Shown here: one piece after another, positions 60,001 to 64,000 of the stretch | Position numbering within the stretch: position 1 is the stretch's first letter | Layout: each line of letters begins with the position of its first letter | From: Galaxea fascicularis | Lineage: Eukaryota; Cnidaria; Anthozoa; Scleractinia; Euphylliidae | Direction: 5' to 3' | DNA: 64,000 nt | Assembly (NCBI GenBank): GCA_948470475.1 | Contig: OX419341.1 | Location: forward strand, 28,212,169-28,276,168 | Position numbers and translations under genes: made by a program | The notes under the pieces: generated by a model | Database searches by the model: none | Told to the model about the DNA's origin: nothing | The model's input: only the letters and a program-made list of their open reading frames with translations

Positions 60001-62117
60001 ATTGTTTGCCTGAAACTGGTCCAGTTCAATATTTGATAGTTTCGAATGTTTAGGCAGTTTCAGTCAATGGACAAACGTTACCATAAGGGCTTCCATTGGG
60101 AGCGGGATAGGAATGTATCTTTGGAAATTGCAACAAATAGGAAACTTCATACATTGTGATGTGAGTATTTTACACGGAGCATGTACTGAAAACGGGCAAT
60201 GTCAAGAAAATGACTCCCACGGCCCAAATAGGTTGCTTATATCAATAGTGCATTAGTATCGGAAACTGTAGCGACAAGACATCGCATTCAAAAGGAAATA
60301 TTGGTTCATGTACCTGTTGAGGTACCAGATGAGAAGAGGCAAAACAAAGCTTCTTTTCAGACATGGTGATTTAAGAAGCAAGAACGCGAGTAATACCCTC
60401 AGTTAACAGTGCACATGGATACTGAAATATAATAGTATAAAGTTTCTGTCCTTATTCCTGACTTGTTAAAGGTAGATCTCTATGAGTTCAGCGCCATAAA
60501 CGCCCTTGAAAAGTAACATCACCAATGAAGCAGCTGCTGGCTCAGATGGTTTTAAAAAAAACTCAACGACCTTTTAAAACCTTTTAAATATTTAAGCGTT
60601 ACACTTGCCAACGGTTCTCCGAGATAATTATCAAGAATGTTGATGTGTTGACAGCAAGGAAATGGACGGCAGACACTCAAATATATGTCAAATATTAAAC
60701 TGTACGCATTTCATGCAAAGAATAGACACACCAAATGCTTTGAGTTCATGTTGTGCGCATGTTCGCACAGTCACACCTTTAGATTTTCTTCCTGCATTGG
60801 CTCAGCTGAGAAACACCCATTACAGTTGAACAGCTCCCCTTGAAGGTACCTTGTTTTCACTTGATCATTTCAACGAATTCATTTCATTTTTTTTTTCATT
60901 TCGTTTCATATTTCGACTGTGTGATCCTCGTGTTTTGATTGGTTTAGAGGAGTTTGCGGTTAAATTGTGGGAGCATAAATTACGTCATGACTAAAAGAAA
61001 GTCATAAACAATGTTAATCGACAACCGTATCCAGTAATATAGCCATAGGTTTGAAAACCAACAAGGTAAGTGAAAACTTCCCTCCTACATTATCAAACCG
61101 TATAGAAACACATGATATTCAGCCTTACATTTAACCATGAACCTTTAAAAGTCGCGAAAAATATCAGCCTGATACTTAGCCGACGAGGCTGTACGTCGAA
61201 TCGGGAGTCATGGCACAAAATTGAGCAGGATGATTGTTTTCATCGCAAGGTAAACTGGAAAAGTCGCCACTTTTCACCTTGACATAGGAAATTAAGTGTA
61301 TTGCAGGATAACTGCATGTAGCAGTGCGTAAGATAAATATTTATAGCACCATGACCGGTGATAGTTAGAGAGAAATACAACATGTTGACTAATAAAACAA
61401 TATTGATTCTAATCTTTTTGAGATCATAAGGTTTACGTTGGCTCTATCTTTTTCTTGCTTATTTTTATAACATTAATTACAATGACAAAGAAAGAATAAA
61501 AGCTAAACAGAAAGATTAAAACTAAAGATCAAAACTATGAGCTCAGACCTAAAACCGTTTTCTGAATAATGAACTTCGGCTCCTCGTGGCAACAGAAAAA
61601 CAAGTTTGATACCGCTTTCTGGCGAAAGCACCTGCCCTCGATGTGTTGACCAATGGACGGAGGGTAAAAATGGAACAGAAAATTTCGAAATCTCTTCAGT
61701 TCTCTCTTTCTCTCTTCCACTGATGTTAGAAAGATCTTAGCAGCATTTGAACATATTGGGGAACCGAATTTTCCCCTGTCAATGTTTAAATGCGGTGACC
61801 TTACGTTTGATTGCGAAGCATCATACTGCAAACATAAACAAACTGCCTTGGTAATACATTAGCGCTGTAACGAACCCACAGTGGAGGCCATTGAGCGTGT
61901 AAACAAACTAAACTAATTTCAAGCCTAGTAAAACGGTGAGAGGGTAGATTTCGCTGGCAATACGACTGGCATAGAACAAGAAGTAGCTTTATTTGCATGA
62001 CCATAACTTCATATAGTGTTGCAAAAGAACGTATCGTAACCGAAGAACAATCTAATAATGCAATAAGAAGGAAAATACAAATTAAAGGCACATCAGTCTC
62101 ATTTAGATAATATATTA
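60001..62117. other. Intergenic, no gene seen
   Basis: Frames at 61535-61831 and 61801-62121 (-) have no recognisable family. No element ends could be identified. Confidence 0.4.
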
Positions 62118-62362
62118 TCACGCGAACCTAAGCAAAGTAGCCAGAGAGTGAATTCTAACAAAATAATCAGGAGAATTCATTAATTCCTTGGTGGCTTCAC
62201 TTTCTAGCTTTAGTGGATAATTCGGTAGGTGATTTTGTATTTTGCTATAAAATCTGTTCCTAAGAATTGAGTATTTAGGACAGCTAAAAAGAAAGTGTAT
62301 TTCATCTTCAACTTGATTCGATCCATATATGAAATCAGTCCGCTTTATGCGGCTTAGACAGT
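62118..62362 (-). pseudogene. LINE C-terminal fragment, interrupted by a DNA element
   Basis: On the - strand: LSRIKRTDFIYGSNQVEDEI, then HFLFSCPKYSILRNRFYSKI, then KELMNSPDYFVRIHSLATLL and a stop at 62118. The VEDE.HFLF.CP.Y...R..F signature is the C-terminal zinc-binding tail of many LINE polyproteins. The upstream part is cut by the insertion at 62369-62887 and is not recognisable beyond it. Confidence 0.7.
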
Positions 62363-62368
62363 ACTACT

Positions 62369-62887
62369 CAGGGGCACAAAACGACCAATTTGTTGAAAAA
62401 TGTATTATTATACCCCAGTTAATAAAACTAAATGTTATTCAGACATTTTCAGGTGTTTTTTAATATTGCTGGGAAAAAAATATCTGTTCCTTTTTGCCAG
62501 CAAGACACACAAGATATTTCCCAGCCAGCTAGATAAAATTGGTTGGTTTCCCAGCCAGGTGCAAATTGAGCAGCCTGCACAACAACAAAAAAGACAATTC
62601 TATATGTCGTAACCCTAAATGGGCGTGACAAAAGGCCTCCAATCACGCCTTCAGTGAGAAAGGGGGGGGGGGGGGGGGCGAAAGGAGACACAAAATTTCT
62701 CACACCAACCCAGATTTCCCCAGCCAGCAACACTCAAACTGCTACCACACTTCAGTCATTACCGACCGAAACCATCAGCAGAAATAAATTGGATAACCAA
62801 CTCCAAGACATAACTGATATTTTGCCAGCCAGCACAATACCTCGGGGGAACAGATAAAGTGAGGAACAGCTTCGTTTTGTGCCCCTG
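62369..62887. mobile_element. 519-bp TIR element with ACTACT target duplication
   Basis: Terminal inverted repeats CAGGGGCACAAAACGA ... TCGTTTTGTGCCCCTG are perfect over 16 bases. ACTACT stands directly at both sides (62363-62368 and 62888-62893). The CAGGGG ends suggest hAT, which would normally make 8-base duplications, so the family is open. The interior has repeated CCCAGCCAG words and a run of 17-18 G at about 62661-62678. A 94-codon - strand frame inside (62449-62733) is not recognisable. Confidence 0.85.
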
Positions 62888-62952
62888 ACTACTGACACAA
62901 CATGTCACGGTATGTGTTTACAACAGAAAAAGGTACACTTCATCTGTGTATT

Positions 62953-63222
62953 CTTGCAGCCCTGGCCCTCATGAGCCCAAACTAAATTAAGCTTTAACAG
63001 TTAAAATAGTGGTCGTTAAAGATGTTTGCAATAAGATGCTTCGTATTGACTCGCAAATTTGATACGCGCCAATACGCTTATTTGTCAATACGAATGGCAC
63101 AGGCAATTGGCAAATGACATCCGTTTTTGTGCTTCATCTTACAGTTTTCTTTCCTTGTAGCCCTGACCCTCATATTCCCAAACTAGATTAAGTTTTAGCA
63201 GTTAAGGTAGTGGTCGTTAAAG
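62953..63222. repeat. 201-bp tandem duplication upstream of the GPCR
   Basis: 62953-63021 and 63154-63222 match along about 69 bases (CTTG.AGCCCTG.CCCTCAT, then CCCAAACTA.ATTAAG, then TAGTGGTCGTTAAAG), offset exactly 201 bases. The DNA between them is not clearly duplicated further. Function unknown. Confidence 0.7.
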
Positions 63223-63473
63223 TTATCCTTTAGTCAAACATCAACGTTCCCATTTAATGTTTCAATCAAGGACGCTCATCAAGGAGTTAATTCGTTACAT
63301 CTTTCTCAATACATTGGCTTTCATTCGCAAATCAATGTCAAAGTTTAAAGGTGTCCTATAGCAGTGTTGATGAAAATATATCTCTCTTTCAGATTTTCTT
63401 AGCTGATGATTCACACTGATCGTGAATAGCAGAAAAATTGACTGACTTAATTGAACTGAATTTGTCGGAGATC

Positions 63474-64000
63474 ATGTGCCACGGAAATATAACCCACTGT
63501 GTTTCCAAGCACGACTATATATTGAACGAAACCGCCGGACAAACAAGATTTAACAGAACAGGAGAAACGGGGAACAGTTCCATTGAAAATGAGGGCGAAG
63601 ACCTTTACACACCTACGTTCAGCCCTCATGCCGATATTATTGGGATTTTATTGGCGCTTCTTATCGTTCTACTCAACTCAATGGTATTCATCCTTGTGGT
63701 GAAAAAGCGCTCGTTACGGACAACTACTAACTGTTTCCTACTTGGACTCGCCGCCAGTGATTTCTTAACGGGCTTAATAAGTTTGCCGGTCAGCATCACA
63801 TGTAACATTTTTCATGAGCATGGAGTGTGCTTCGCGACCATCTATATCTGGATGTTTACCTCATTTCTAACAGTTTCACACATCCTCGCCGTTACTGCTG
63901 ATCGTTTTATAGCTATCATGTTCTCTCTGCGATATCCCCAGATCGTAACAAAGCGTCGCTGTAACTTTGCTCTTGGGTTTGTGTGGAGTAGCTCCCTCGT
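63474..64000 (+). CDS. Rhodopsin-like GPCR, N-terminal part (cut by window edge)
   Basis: An open frame of 175 codons with no stop before the window ends. The extracellular N-terminus (about 45 residues) has four N-glycosylation sequons (NIT, NET, NRT, NSS). TM1 contains IGILLALLIVLLNSMVFILV with the conserved N; TM2 is LLGLAASDFLTGLISLPVSI with the conserved D; the TM3-start cysteine follows in HGVCFATIY. TM3 ends in the sequence VTADRF, that is DRF in place of DRY, and intracellular loop 2 is FSLRYPQIVTKRRC. TM4 begins at the edge. This is a class A receptor; ligand and subfamily cannot be told, and cnidarian genomes have large lineage-specific sets. The chosen ATG is the first after an in-frame stop at 63423, and a good acceptor (TCTCTCTTTCAG, ending 63392) lies just upstream, so the 5' untranslated region probably starts in another exon. 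Confidence 0.9.
   Translation, partial: MCHGNITHCVSKHDYILNETAGQTRFNRTGETGNSSIENEGEDLYTPTFSPHADIIGILLALLIVLLNSMVFILVVKKRSLRTTTNCFLLGLAASDFLTGLISLPVSITCNIFHEHGVCFATIYIWMFTSFLTVSHILAVTADRFIAIMFSLRYPQIVTKRRCNFALGFVWSSSL

Noticed and set aside
63447..63808. Two - strand frames at the right edge
   Set aside because: Antisense shadows of the GPCR exon.

Overview
This window looks like nuclear DNA of an anthozoan cnidarian, most likely a stony coral. It is AT-rich, its genes carry many small exons with GT..AG introns, it holds cnidarian-type non-LTR and Penelope-like retroelement debris, and it is crowded with short inverted-repeat DNA elements. The species assignment is an inference; no single base pattern proves it.

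Three protein genes can be supported, all on the + strand. (1) A complete 11-exon MSL3-type chromatin reader (24459-33818, 427 aa): chromo-barrel domain plus an MRG domain split by a long low-complexity insert. (2) A complete 5-exon secreted GH18 chitinase (35762-39273, 460 aa) with an intact DxxDxDxE motif and an unusual six-cysteine tail. (3) The first 175 codons of a rhodopsin-like GPCR (from 63474) that runs off the right edge. Several isolated exon-like segments (1600-1685, 8226-8258, 11914-11943, 40154-40267, 59409-59508) have good splice signals but no recognisable product.

Layout. 1-5490: gene-poor, with a TTAA-flanked fold-back element and a MITE. 5491-7032: a perfect 56-bp minisatellite of about 27.5 units. 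7.2-12 kb: a tRNA-like relic, diverged tandem duplications and possible micro-exons on the - strand. 12-23.4 kb: a graveyard of five retroelement pieces, two copies of an unnamed dispersed repeat, and microsatellites. 24.1-34.3 kb: MSL3, with a MITE just upstream and at least eight repeat insertions in its introns. 35.7-39.3 kb: the chitinase. 39.5-41.6 kb: inverted-repeat elements, one with a short - strand coding-like exon. 41.6-47 kb: no clear gene; inverted repeats and a decayed AATCGTAGAAT-type array. 47.5-50.3 kb: a - strand LINE pseudogene containing a nested terminal-inverted-repeat element that carries a Myb/SANT-like exon. 50.9-63.4 kb: long gene-free stretch with MITEs and a LINE tail split by a clean insertion. 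63.5-64 kb: the GPCR.

The three genes are unrelated in function: chromatin regulation, chitin breakdown and cell-surface signalling. Nothing suggests co-regulation. The most unusual sequence is the 5491-7032 array. It is apparently without divergence between units, each unit carries a very strong G-quadruplex motif on the - strand and two hairpins, and it is open in all three + strand frames. No dedicated undescribed biological system could be demonstrated; the best novelty candidates are this array and the TIR element with the captured exon.
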